From positions 1 to 62,958 of the IMG/VR virus record IMGVR_UViG_3300044648_000169: a stretch of DNA of 62,958 nucleotides, one strand, 5' to 3'. The stretch comes from a virus. The position numbers and the translations under genes are program-made. Below the pieces are notes generated by a model. It did not search any database, was not told the DNA's origin, and worked only from the letters and a program-made list of their open reading frames with translations. Below are positions 39,501 through 48,131 of this stretch, piece after piece (positions within the stretch are counted from its first letter, which is position 1; every line of letters starts with the position of its first letter).

Positions 39501-40792
39501 CGCTGCCAGCCGATTTCGTGACGGGCCTGCACATCGACGCCGTGATGACGGATGCCGACTTCGACGCGAGCGACGTGGCGATCACGGTCACGGGGGCGGA
39601 CACGTTCACGTACCCGGTGTCGGCCGGCACCGAGTCGGCGTCGAGCCTGAACGGTGCCATCTTTGGCAACCTGGCGAGCACGCTGCTGTCGGGTGGCATG
39701 CGCAACCTGGAGCGGATCCGCGCCCGCATGCTGGGCAAGGTGATCTACGACCAGTCGCAGCTCATCAAGACCGTCTATGACGGTGTGCTGAACGGACGCG
39801 CCAAGGTGGTGCTGATGTGGCAGTGCACGACGCATGGCTACGGTCAGGTGATCCGCGACACCCTTGAATGGCTGGTGGCCCAGTACGGGCCGCTGGCCGA
39901 CTGGTGTTACGCGATCGGCGGGGCCCCTTACCCACGGTGCAGCGGCACGACGTCAACAGACTTGGCGGATGCCTCCATCGCCGAGATGGACGACCTGTAC
40001 GCACCCTCTCTGCACTCAATCCGCTACCTGGCCAACCAGCACGGGGTCAAGGTGTGGTGCTACGAGGGCGGGGTCGACATGGTGAACGTGAACGTGGCGC
40101 GCACCGACGCAATGTTCACCTCGTCTGAGATGCGCCGCGCGCAGGAGCACTGCGTTCGCAAGGTCTTCAGTTCAGGCGCCGACCTCCTGGTGGGCTACAC
40201 GACGGGACAGCGTGAAGTCGGCAACCAGGGCAGTTTCTCCTGGGGCCTGGGCGAGTCGATCGCCGATCTGCTGCCGATCGGTACCGCCACGGCGCCGAAG
40301 GCCCAGGGCCTGGACGACGTTCTCCTGCTGCCTCCGCCAGCCATCGATGACCCCAGCCAACTGCCTGGCACCGTGCCGTTCATCGACATCGGCACGAGCG
40401 TCATGGCGTCGGACGACCAGTCAGCCGACGGCGCCGACGGCTTCAATCTCATCAACGGCATGGCCTGCTTCAAGTCGGCCGATTCGTACTGCGAAAAGAT
40501 GTTCTGGGCCGACACGGCTGGGACCAAGAACATCACCATCTACGGCAAGCACAGCGGCCAATTCGGCAGCGTCAACAACGCCGTTCGCATCTACCTGGAC
40601 GGCGTGCTGAAGGGGACGCACGCCCTGTTCGACGACAACACCGACGCCTTCACCGGCCCCGCGGGCGGCTCGGCGAGCCCGACGACGTTCGCGCTCACCG
40701 ACGTGGTTGAGGGCTGGAACGTGCTGCACCTGCGCGGCCCCGCCGGCGCGCAGCCTGACCGCATCGGTGTCAGCCGAGTCACAGCCCCCTAA
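36509..40792 (+). CDS. large multidomain tail-fibre/spike protein with glycoside-hydrolase-like domains
   Basis: A 1427-residue protein starting at the ATG at 36509 that overlaps the previous gene. Residues 30-350 resemble a GH5-type barrel: ILDENGQALTIRGINQGTWG, FELLPEPLEG with a candidate acid residue, and VLVQQVGRETS. About 380-605 reads as a LamG/concanavalin-like domain (HAMVFDGSDDYLQFASMYWA). A second hydrolase-like region has IYEYTNEPWNPSFQQYNWL near 940. The C-terminus looks carbohydrate-binding (NITIYGKHSGQFGSVNN). It probably binds and trims host surface sugars. Confidence 0.72.
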   Translation: MIGHRRKARLNWLLRQLGGGGGVTGVRPVISGKEILDENGQALTIRGINQGTWGENFEVDADDIQALGANCIRTVFRWWGLYGGAGTDSRDDGAANYIDAANLAQQLQEIQWATERGMWVIVAFDSNCGQNGLQNVDTEAYCDPGGAYPTEGRNFFSDLTTREFFKTAWKALALALASTPRILAFELLPEPLEGRDSTYADDVRDFYRDVIAAIRTVDTETPFLIGSRDAYNITLADEAWLSERTDVIYTGNILSGKMTDVVDLPGYIKALTDMRDTRNVPVLVQQVGRETSADTTLMHLNGGLSALNANGVHWTYWQWHQNTTNPDTYALNYKDGVGGWVPKTAEIARVSYYCGQTYAALEAAAQAAATAAGGSLYYVKPDFSNITQDSAGATPVTAVGQPIGRIAPVVGSAGNIAQATGAARPLLGLVTATGRHAMVFDGSDDYLQFASMYWASGDDTTVIASGIPAETATNRVFLHCGAGTANARYPYLGLTAGDVGTASWRGDDTTMRQIDGALNLSDRPIVLSGTKIGADKKLFTNGVQEGSTNTDAVDAIASLTRIRVGSASTTTGYFSGPITMLFVGKTVTDGQRRDIERFGAYLAGAAYAEVAAPEAETVQSLGMFGGQFKVEDTDMEVPFLDLMDRARTVGILSAGYGNYGFGPLRVQSLVRSSNVVTVTLADAPGHAAGSFTAITGQPLTLHCITDPTFDAEGVQVTVASQTSFTYPNTGSDGAANIGGPSDVAAALLARVQLGASGHPIEDHRVILTNPQGGTTPDIAGTYTVTFTGTPPGSVSFTGCTTSGYSAGAASFNITVADPAILTLEMNSVPTNNSYRNPRIIPVGEDQTGATKLRPDFATHCGRGKVTRWMDAWKTNDNPVHKSWAQRPLINLGTGLPAEVVIDACNEVEHHSWFCLPAFAADDYVTGLATLAKTRLSAALDAIYEYTNEPWNPSFQQYNWLAAMSKKEVAGIYHGTYGYSEIASLSKAGGTATVVLDHPLPADFVTGLHIDAVMTDADFDASDVAITVTGADTFTYPVSAGTESASSLNGAIFGNLASTLLSGGMRNLERIRARMLGKVIYDQSQLIKTVYDGVLNGRAKVVLMWQCTTHGYGQVIRDTLEWLVAQYGPLADWCYAIGGAPYPRCSGTTSTDLADASIAEMDDLYAPSLHSIRYLANQHGVKVWCYEGGVDMVNVNVARTDAMFTSSEMRRAQEHCVRKVFSSGADLLVGYTTGQREVGNQGSFSWGLGESIADLLPIGTATAPKAQGLDDVLLLPPPAIDDPSQLPGTVPFIDIGTSVMASDDQSADGADGFNLINGMACFKSADSYCEKMFWADTAGTKNITIYGKHSGQFGSVNNAVRIYLDGVLKGTHALFDDNTDAFTGPAGGSASPTTFALTDVVEGWNVLHLRGPAGAQPDRIGVSRVTAP

Positions 40793-40812
40793 CCCACACC
40801 TCTACCGCAACC

Positions 40813-40839
40813 GAGCCCGCCACTGAGCGGGCTTTTTTC
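40813..40839 (+). terminator. intrinsic terminator after the large tail fibre
   Basis: GCCCGC (40815-40820) pairs with GCGGGC (40827-40832) and is followed by six T residues. It isolates the fibre gene from the next appendage gene. Confidence 0.88.
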
Positions 40840-40852
40840 ATTGGGGCATCAC

Positions 40853-42481
40853 ATGCCGAGTCGAATCAGTTACCTGCAGGTCACCTTCACGCAGGACTAC
40901 GCCAATGGCCTGGAGGTGATCCCCACAGGCACGGTCTGCAGCCTCCCAGAGGACGTCGCGCGAGGGTTGGCGTCTGCGCGTTTTGCCACGATCGACGGGC
41001 CCGGCTCGGAAGACGACCGCCTGACCCGCTCGTCCAGCAGTTCGAACCCTTACGCCTTCAGCCCGTCGACCGACCCGGACACGATCGGCGCAGCGGCCAC
41101 GGGCGTGGGCACGCACACGGGCAGCCAGCCATGGGGCGCCGGCCGCGCGCTGAGCCTGGCGCCTGGCTTGTACGAGCGCACCGAGACGCTGCTGCTGTCG
41201 GTCAACCACACGCTGGAAGCGCCGTCCGGTTCGGCCTCGGCGCTGATTCGCTACACCGGCTACCCGGAAGAGGGCGCCCCGGAGCCTGGCGGCCCCAGCG
41301 GCGTCATCACCATCGCTGGCGATCGGCTGTTCAACAACAGCTTTGTCGGCCGCGGCGAGATGCGGCACCTGGAGATCGACGGCAACGCCATCGGCAACGC
41401 CCTGGCGCCGTTCGACATGACGTACCCGGTGCACGGGTTCTACGCGCCCGAGACCGAGAACGGGATCATCCAGTCGATCGACTACTGCCGGGCCAGCCGA
41501 TGCGCCGGTGACGGCTGGCACATCGTCGGGCGCGACCAGTTGATCTCGCGCCGCATGAAGGCTGGGAATAACCGCGGCTGGGGCATCTACCTCAAGGACG
41601 TTGGCGACTCCAAGTTGTGGGGCACGGGCTCCAGCGGCGGCTCGGGCGACAACCGCGGCGTGGAGTACCACTCCACCGGCGGCGCCCTGTGCGTGGACCA
41701 CTGCGCCACGTTCAGCATGTCGCAGTTCGACCTGTTCGTGGACGAGGACACCTTCGCCGGTGACTTCGTGGTCAAGCTGCTCAACCAGACGAACGCCCGC
41801 TTCATCGCCGGCGAAATGTCTGGCCGCGTGGGCATCCTCGGCCGCAACTACCAGTCTGGCGGCAACGAGTTCGAGATCAACGGCTGCACCTTCGAGAACG
41901 TGCTGTTCAAGTGGACCGGCCTCGCTCGCTCGTGGACCTTCGAGGGCACGACGGTCTCCTGCTACATCTTCATCAAGGACGCGGATGGGGTGGTGTTCAT
42001 CAACCCCAAGTTCGGCGGGCTGGACCCCGACGACGTGGACGAGATGGCATCGCGGCCGGACTACCTCTGGCAGTTCGACTCGGACACCGACGACGCGCAC
42101 CGTGGCTACGCTCGGGTCATCGGTGGCGGCGGCACGGCGCTGCGCCGCTCGCGCCTGGGTGACTCGAAGGCTCCGGCCGTCCCGTTCAAGAAGAACCTGA
42201 GCAACGCCAACCACCTGCTGGAACTCGACTTCCGCCCGGGCGAGTTGGTGGAGATGGCCTGGGACGACAGCAACCCGCCGCTGAACTTCGTCAAGGCCGC
42301 CGCCTACGGCAGCACAACCGGTGCTTCCTACAACACCGCCGACTACCCCATCGGGGCCTGCCTGGCGAACTGGCACGACCCGGCATTTGCGCTGGACACC
42401 GCCGGTGCCACTTTCACGGTGGGGATCTCCCCGCGCCCATCGCCTGCCGGCAAGGCCTTCGCCATGCAAGTTTGGCTCTAA
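40853..42481 (+). CDS. tail-spike-like protein with beta-helix character
   Basis: A 542-residue protein, MPSRISYLQVTFTQDYANGL onward. The N-terminal 60 residues may attach to the virion. The middle (GRGEMRHLEIDGNAIGNALA, then QFDLFVDEDTFAGDFVVKLL, FEINGCTFENVLFKWTG) has the short strand repeats of a right-handed parallel beta-helix. The C-terminus is probably a trimerisation or receptor domain. It is likely a host-polysaccharide-binding spike. Confidence 0.65.
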   Translation: MPSRISYLQVTFTQDYANGLEVIPTGTVCSLPEDVARGLASARFATIDGPGSEDDRLTRSSSSSNPYAFSPSTDPDTIGAAATGVGTHTGSQPWGAGRALSLAPGLYERTETLLLSVNHTLEAPSGSASALIRYTGYPEEGAPEPGGPSGVITIAGDRLFNNSFVGRGEMRHLEIDGNAIGNALAPFDMTYPVHGFYAPETENGIIQSIDYCRASRCAGDGWHIVGRDQLISRRMKAGNNRGWGIYLKDVGDSKLWGTGSSGGSGDNRGVEYHSTGGALCVDHCATFSMSQFDLFVDEDTFAGDFVVKLLNQTNARFIAGEMSGRVGILGRNYQSGGNEFEINGCTFENVLFKWTGLARSWTFEGTTVSCYIFIKDADGVVFINPKFGGLDPDDVDEMASRPDYLWQFDSDTDDAHRGYARVIGGGGTALRRSRLGDSKAPAVPFKKNLSNANHLLELDFRPGELVEMAWDDSNPPLNFVKAAAYGSTTGASYNTADYPIGACLANWHDPAFALDTAGATFTVGISPRPSPAGKAFAMQVWL

Positions 42482-42493
42482 AGGAGAACGACC

Positions 42494-43114
42494 ATGGCTG
42501 TCCTTCAAATCATGCACGCGCGGCCCTACGGCACCTACGCCGAGATGATCGCGTACACCGGCCCCAAAGGTCGTGGCAACGAGTTCCTGGTGACCGACTA
42601 CGGGGTCGGCGCCGGGTTGATCTTCGAGTGGAACGGCTCGGCCTGGGTGCTGCCTGGGCGTATCCAGGTTGTTGCGCGCACGGCCACTCCGGTCGCAGCG
42701 TCTGGCACCTCTGAAACCTTGCTGTTCACGGCGAACTACCCGCCGCTCGGCATCAGTGATGGCGGCATGTTGCGGTTCGGGGTGAATTTCACCAACCCGG
42801 GGAACACCAACCTCAAGACTGTCACGACGAAGCTTGCCGGCACCGCAATCTGGACCCAGGGATACAACAACGCGAACCACGTCGGCCTGACCCACGACGT
42901 TCCGTTCCGCAACCGCGGGGCCACGAACTCACAGGTCAGCGGGCACAACAACGCGAACGTCTACGGCACCGGCCCGAGCCAGCTCAGCACGTCCACGATC
43001 CAGACCAACGTTGCCACTGCACTGACGCTGCACGGCACCAAGGCAGTCAGCGGCGACACGCTGGAAATGGAATTCGCTGACGCCCTGGTGTGGGGTGGAA
43101 CGGCACTGCCATGA
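42494..43114 (+). CDS. tail-appendage protein
   Basis: A 206-residue, strand-rich protein. The N-terminus (MAVLQIMHARPYGTYAEMIA) with VTDYGVGAGLIFEWNGSAWV resembles phage appendage proteins with a small N-terminal adaptor. The rest (FTNPGNTNLKTVTTKLAGTA) looks like a jelly-roll receptor-binding tip. It follows the spike gene by 12 bases and ends at a terminator. Confidence 0.55.
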   Translation: MAVLQIMHARPYGTYAEMIAYTGPKGRGNEFLVTDYGVGAGLIFEWNGSAWVLPGRIQVVARTATPVAASGTSETLLFTANYPPLGISDGGMLRFGVNFTNPGNTNLKTVTTKLAGTAIWTQGYNNANHVGLTHDVPFRNRGATNSQVSGHNNANVYGTGPSQLSTSTIQTNVATALTLHGTKAVSGDTLEMEFADALVWGGTALP

Positions 43115-43139
43115 CCTTTTCACTCGCCACACACACCAC

Positions 43140-43162
43140 AGCCGCCTTCGGGCGGCTTTTTC
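43140..43162 (+). terminator. intrinsic terminator after the appendage genes
   Basis: AGCCGCC (43140-43146) pairs with GGCGGCT (43151-43157) over a TTCG loop and is followed by T residues. Confidence 0.88.
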
Positions 43163-43176
43163 ATTGAGGAACGCCG

Positions 43177-43854
43177 ATGGGAACCCTGACGGGCATGAAC
43201 ATCGCCGACCGAGCGTGGACCAAGGTCAACGAGGCGACGGGGGGTGCGGCGACGCGCTGGACCTCTGCCGAGGCGCTCATGTGGCTGAACGACGCCGAGC
43301 GCGCCATCGTGACGCTGCTGCCGCGCGCCAACACGTTGCGCGCCACGCCCAGCGCTGAATCAGGTCCGCGCCAGACGCTGGCCGGCCTGGGGCTGACCAC
43401 CGGCTTTCAGGTCACCAACGTGCTGGCGAACTACAACGCCGCCGGCACCGTCCGCGGGCGGCCGATCACCAAGACCGACCGCATCCACCTGGACGAGATG
43501 CGCCCGGGCTGGCAGGCCGAGGCGGCGAGCGAGGCCATCCATTGGCTCGATGACCCGAGCGACCCCAAGACCTTCTACCTGTGGCCGTGCACCACCGGGA
43601 AGGTCGAAGTGCTCTACGCAGCGTTGCCGGCCGCCCTGGGCGCGCTGAGCAGCACTTTCACGATCGGCGATGAGTACGCCGACGCCCTGCAGTTCTACCT
43701 GCTGGCGTCCTTCACCTCGAAGGACTCCACCTACACCAAGTCCCCGCAGCTCGCGGCCACCTACGGGCAGATGTTCATGTCCGCGCTGGGCATGCGCGGC
43801 CAGTCCATCACCGGCAATTCACAACTCGGCGATGCCCGGGCGAAAGGCGCTTGA
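43177..43854 (+). CDS. phage adaptor / head-tail connector protein
   Basis: A 225-residue protein. NIADRAWTKVNEATGGAATR, WTSAEALMWLNDAERAIVTL and later WLWPCT-like FYLWPCTTGKVEVLYAALPA match the phage adaptor family (DUF6682-type) found beside tail genes of podoviruses. It probably sits between portal and tail tube. Confidence 0.75.
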   Translation: MGTLTGMNIADRAWTKVNEATGGAATRWTSAEALMWLNDAERAIVTLLPRANTLRATPSAESGPRQTLAGLGLTTGFQVTNVLANYNAAGTVRGRPITKTDRIHLDEMRPGWQAEAASEAIHWLDDPSDPKTFYLWPCTTGKVEVLYAALPAALGALSSTFTIGDEYADALQFYLLASFTSKDSTYTKSPQLAATYGQMFMSALGMRGQSITGNSQLGDARAKGA

Positions 43855-43856
43855 CC

Positions 43857-45860
43857 ATGTACCTCTATCGCGACGTCCTGCAAGACCGTGCCGGCAATTC
43901 GCACACCGGCAGCGTGACCGTCACCAAGGCGGGCACCACCACAGCGGCGAAGCTCTACGCCGACTACCAGGGTGCAACAGCCCTCGTGAGCAACACGGTC
44001 ACCACCAACAGCGACGGCGAGTTCTGGTTCTACCTGGGCAATGGCGCCTATGACCTGACCATCACCGTCAACGGCATCACGGAAGTCCTGGAAGACCTGG
44101 TGATCGGCGACGTGAACGTCATCGACCTGATGAAGTTTGGGGCGCGCGGCAACGGGGTTGCTGCTGACTACACCGCCATCCAGGACGCCATCGAAGAGGC
44201 TGAGAGCCGGATCGGATCCAACGCCTACAACGAGGTGGGCGTGCAACTCGTCGCCCCGCCGGGCCGCTACAACCTCGGGACCAACAAGCTGCTGATCTCG
44301 AAAGGCGGGGTGTCGATCGTCGGGCCCTTCGGCCGCGGCGCGACGTTCATCGGAACCGGCGACTTCATCGAGATCGGTGACCCGACCAACGCCTCCCGCT
44401 CGTACCACAACGGGCTGGCGAACCTCACCCTGTTCAACACCGACCCGTCGAACACGGGCGCCGGGGTCAAGCTCTACCGGTCTGTCTACGCGAAGCTGAC
44501 CGACCTGAACATCGTCAACTTCCGCGTCGGGGTCGACACCGTGCGCGCCAGCACGTCGCGCCTGAACAACCTCACCGTGCTGAACCCGAACCGGACCACC
44601 ACCGGCCTGGCGCTGCTTCGCACCCAGGGGCTGGATGAGACGGGGTTCGATGTGCCGGCGACGTACAGCCCCGGCGGCGGGTTCCACATCACCAACTTCG
44701 AGGGCGCGGGCCGGTCGGCGCTCGCGGACACCACCCACGGCTTCCTGATTCGCAGCTGCGACGGGATGTATGGCAACAACATCCACATCACAGGCTGCGA
44801 GGAAACCTTCGCCGTCAGGCCAGAGGGGAACGCCGCCAACCACGTCATCGTCGACATCAACATGACGAACGTGTATGGAGATGAGCCTTCCGATGCGGCG
44901 GCCAGTTCGAAGCTGTTCGTCCTGGGCGGCAGCGTCTCGCAGTCCATCACCCGAGATGGCGACACGGCCACCTCCCTCTACCGTGGCATTCGCATCGCCA
45001 ACGGCTTGCTGCGCGGCGCGAACGTCGCCGACTACGGCATCTACATCGGTGTGGAAGACCTGGACACCTGGTACGACAACACCGCCAGCGCCCTCCAAGA
45101 CATCAGCTTCAACGACCTGACAGTGCGCGGGTGCGCCATCCGCGGCGTCCATGGGCTCGGCGCCCAGTCTGGGGCCTACGTCGAGCCGCGCAACTTCCGG
45201 TTGAGCTGCATTTTTGAGGACAACAACTCGAGCGGCAACACCACCGGCGCCAGCGACGTGCAACTGTCGATCGGCAGCGGCAGCATCTACAACTGCGACG
45301 TTGGCCCGGCCGCCAACCAAGCCGAGTACGTGTTCCAGATCAACGTGGGCGACCTGGGCGCCACCGACCTGCCGAACGCATCGGTCAGCGTGGTCAACAA
45401 CAACCTGGCCAAGTGCGGCACGCCGTCCATCCGGCACATCACCGTCTCGCGCACCGACACCGGCGCGAAGGTGGTGGAGCGCGGAAACATCCTGCCGGGC
45501 ACGGGGCGCGAGTTCGAGCAGACGTTCGGCGTGACCACCGTTGGGGCCACGACTGCCGACATCTGGAGCTACACGATCCCGCAGGGCACCGGCGGAACCG
45601 TCACGGTCCACCTCCAGGGAACCAACGCCAGCGGCTCGAAGCACTACAGCGCGATCCACCGGGCGCAGTTCCGCCGCAATGCTGGCGCCACGTCGCTGAA
45701 GGGCGCCGCGTTCACGGTCGTTGACTCGTGGGACCCGGACACGTTCCCGACGCCGCCGACGTCAACCCTGGCCACGGATACCGTCAAGTCGACCGTCACG
45801 GGGATCGCCGCCGAGACCATCGACTGGACGGCGCGCGTGAGCATCGACTTCTCACGCTGA
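43857..45860 (+). CDS. pectate-lyase-superfamily tail-spike protein
   Basis: A 667-residue protein from the ATG at 43857 (an in-frame TTG precedes it). After an N-terminal beta domain (TVTKAGTTTAAKLYADYQGA), the segment VIDLMKFGARGNGVAADYTA then IQDAIEEAE is the classical opening of pectate-lyase-3 beta-helix spikes. A long beta-helix with repeated strands follows. The C-terminal 130 residues look like a separate cap. It probably binds or degrades surface polysaccharide. Confidence 0.85.
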   Translation: MYLYRDVLQDRAGNSHTGSVTVTKAGTTTAAKLYADYQGATALVSNTVTTNSDGEFWFYLGNGAYDLTITVNGITEVLEDLVIGDVNVIDLMKFGARGNGVAADYTAIQDAIEEAESRIGSNAYNEVGVQLVAPPGRYNLGTNKLLISKGGVSIVGPFGRGATFIGTGDFIEIGDPTNASRSYHNGLANLTLFNTDPSNTGAGVKLYRSVYAKLTDLNIVNFRVGVDTVRASTSRLNNLTVLNPNRTTTGLALLRTQGLDETGFDVPATYSPGGGFHITNFEGAGRSALADTTHGFLIRSCDGMYGNNIHITGCEETFAVRPEGNAANHVIVDINMTNVYGDEPSDAAASSKLFVLGGSVSQSITRDGDTATSLYRGIRIANGLLRGANVADYGIYIGVEDLDTWYDNTASALQDISFNDLTVRGCAIRGVHGLGAQSGAYVEPRNFRLSCIFEDNNSSGNTTGASDVQLSIGSGSIYNCDVGPAANQAEYVFQINVGDLGATDLPNASVSVVNNNLAKCGTPSIRHITVSRTDTGAKVVERGNILPGTGREFEQTFGVTTVGATTADIWSYTIPQGTGGTVTVHLQGTNASGSKHYSAIHRAQFRRNAGATSLKGAAFTVVDSWDPDTFPTPPTSTLATDTVKSTVTGIAAETIDWTARVSIDFSR

Positions 45861-45870
45861 AGGAACCGCC

Positions 45871-46518
45871 ATGCCGATCATCATCGATGCGGGCTCCACC
45901 GCCGCATGGGCTCTGCTGAACCAGGAAACCATCACGTTCGTGGCGGGCTGCCCGTCTTTCGTGGTGGAAACCGAAGTGAAGGCGGCGGCCCGTGAGTTCC
46001 TTCGCCGGTCCACCGCCTGGCGCGATCGCAAGGTGGACCTGCTGACCACAGTGGCCGACGAGGACGAGTACACCTACGCCCTGCCTGCGAACGCCGAACT
46101 CAACCGGGTCCATGTGGCCTGGAACGGCGCGACCGAGGTGGACGTGCAGGTGCCTGGCGAGGAAGACGACAGCGAGACGACGGACACCGACACCGAGTGG
46201 ATGATCGGCGTCCTCGAAGGCGGCCAGGGGTTCCGCCTGACGCCGGCCGCGGCCACCGCCGGCGTGGCGCTCACGGGCACGGTGTCGTATGTCACCGCCA
46301 CCAACGCCGCTGGCATCCCCCAGTGGATCTACGACGAGTGGCACTACGGCATCGCTTGCGGCGCTGCGGCGCGGCTGCTGAAGCAGGTCAGCCGGCCCTG
46401 GTCCAACCCGCAAGCCTCGGTCATGCTGCAGGAGCAGTTTGAAGTCGCCATCCGCGAGGCGTCCAACCGAGCCGGGCCGGTGACGCGCCGGCCGCTGCGC
46501 GTGAGGCCGGCCCCGTGA
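45871..46518 (+). CDS. tail completion/adaptor protein
   Basis: A 215-residue protein, MPIIIDAGSTAAWALLNQET onward. REFLRRSTAWRDRKVDLLTT, YALPANAELNRVHVAW and WIYDEWHYGIACGAAARLLK resemble podovirus adaptor-type proteins. It overlaps the next gene by 4 bases. Confidence 0.6.
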   Translation: MPIIIDAGSTAAWALLNQETITFVAGCPSFVVETEVKAAAREFLRRSTAWRDRKVDLLTTVADEDEYTYALPANAELNRVHVAWNGATEVDVQVPGEEDDSETTDTDTEWMIGVLEGGQGFRLTPAAATAGVALTGTVSYVTATNAAGIPQWIYDEWHYGIACGAAARLLKQVSRPWSNPQASVMLQEQFEVAIREASNRAGPVTRRPLRVRPAP

Positions 46519-48131
46519 GCATCATCCTCGCCCTGCAGCAGTTCATCGGCGCCAACAGCCAGGCGAACCCCAAGCAGTTGCCGGCCGGCGTGGGCATCAC
46601 CGCCCGCAACCTGGACACCTCACACGGTGACTTTCGGGGGCTCAAGGCGGCCGACACGTGCCACACGCTCACCGGCCTTGGATCACAGCAGATCAGCCTG
46701 TACCGCTTCGGCCGCGACACGCCGAGCGACACCCAATACTGGCTTACCGCCAGCATTGACCAGGACTGGATGCGTTCGCTGATCGCCCTGGACACCACCG
46801 AGCGCACCTACTGGACCGATGGCGTCAAGCCGCGCTACACCGACAACACCCTGATCGGATCGCCGCCCTACCCCACGGGTTCGGTGACCCTGGGCGTGCC
46901 GGCGCCGGACGCCGCCATGTCGGCGACGCTGGCGGTGGCCGGGACCGGCCCGGACGAGACCCGCATTTACCTGGACACGTTCATGCGCGCCAACGGCGAC
47001 GAGAGCGCGCCCAACGCCCAGACGGTCAGCATCACGGTCAAGGGTGGATCGACTGTCACGCTCAACGGCTTCGATTCGGTGCCCGCGGGCTCGCACGGCA
47101 TCACCAAGCGTCGGATCTACGTGTCCACCGGGGGCGACTTCCAACGGGTGGCCGAGATCACCAGCGCCACGGCGTCGACCGTGGACAGCGGCACCCGCGG
47201 CGCGATCCTGCAGACCGGCGGCTCAACCACCAAGCCCGCATGGCTGGAGCCGCCAGATGCCCTCATCGGGTTGACCGCGCTGTGGGGCGGGATGGCTGGC
47301 GGGTTCGTGGGCAAGAGCTACCGGACCTGCGTGCCAGGCTTCGTCCACGCCTGGCCCATCGAGTACGAGGGCATCGTGCCAGACACCATCGTGGGCTCCG
47401 CCGTCTTCGGCACGCAATGGGTGTTGACCACGACCGGCACGCCCTACGTGGTCACCGGCTCCACGCCGGCCAGCATGCGGCACCAGCAGGTCTACTTCGA
47501 GCAGGCCTGCGTTTCCAAGCGCTCCACGGTCAGCGTCAAGCACGGTGTGTGCTGGGCCTCCAAAGAGGGGCTGTGCTACTACGGATCGAACGGCCCCCCC
47601 CGCATCCTCACTGAGGGCTTCATCAGCCTGTCCGAGTGGCAAGCGCTCGACCCCACCTCGATCATCGGCGCCTTCTGGAAGGGCTGGTACATCGGCTTCT
47701 ACTACAACGGCGTCGATCGCAAGGGGTTCATGGTCAACACCGTGAACCCCACCGCCGTGATCTGGTTGGACCAGGGCGCGTTCGGGGTCTTCTCGGACTC
47801 CATCAGCGGCAACCTGTACCTGCTGAGCACGTCGTTCGCCATCCGCAAGTGGTATTCGGGCGGCCTGCTGTCGGCGACCTTCCGCACCGGCACCACCAGG
47901 GCGAAGGTGGAGAGCAACCCAAGCGTGGCGCTGGTGGTGGGGACCGACTACACCAGTGCGAGCCTGAAGCTCTACGCTGACGGCAGCCTCAAGCACACCA
48001 GGACGCTGACCAGCCGCGAACCGTTCCGGCTGCCTGGCGGGTACGTGGCGCGCGACTTCGCCGTTGAGCTGGCCGGCACCGGCCCGATCGAGGGCGCAAT
48101 CGTGGCGGATGAGATGGTGGATCTGCCATGA
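46515..48131 (+). CDS. tail tube/nozzle-like protein
   Basis: A 538-residue protein from a GTG. The sequence is strand-rich with repeating segments such as RTYWTDGVKPRYTDNTLIGS and TQWVLTTTGTPYVVTGSTPA. It resembles beta-propeller-like nozzle proteins of podoviruses (role similar to P22 gp10 or T7 gp12). No single diagnostic motif is visible. Confidence 0.6.
   Translation: MSIILALQQFIGANSQANPKQLPAGVGITARNLDTSHGDFRGLKAADTCHTLTGLGSQQISLYRFGRDTPSDTQYWLTASIDQDWMRSLIALDTTERTYWTDGVKPRYTDNTLIGSPPYPTGSVTLGVPAPDAAMSATLAVAGTGPDETRIYLDTFMRANGDESAPNAQTVSITVKGGSTVTLNGFDSVPAGSHGITKRRIYVSTGGDFQRVAEITSATASTVDSGTRGAILQTGGSTTKPAWLEPPDALIGLTALWGGMAGGFVGKSYRTCVPGFVHAWPIEYEGIVPDTIVGSAVFGTQWVLTTTGTPYVVTGSTPASMRHQQVYFEQACVSKRSTVSVKHGVCWASKEGLCYYGSNGPPRILTEGFISLSEWQALDPTSIIGAFWKGWYIGFYYNGVDRKGFMVNTVNPTAVIWLDQGAFGVFSDSISGNLYLLSTSFAIRKWYSGGLLSATFRTGTTRAKVESNPSVALVVGTDYTSASLKLYADGSLKHTRTLTSREPFRLPGGYVARDFAVELAGTGPIEGAIVADEMVDLP

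Noticed and set aside
36509-45860. Diversity-generating retroelement acting on the tail genes
   Set aside because: No reverse transcriptase gene or template repeat is found in the window.
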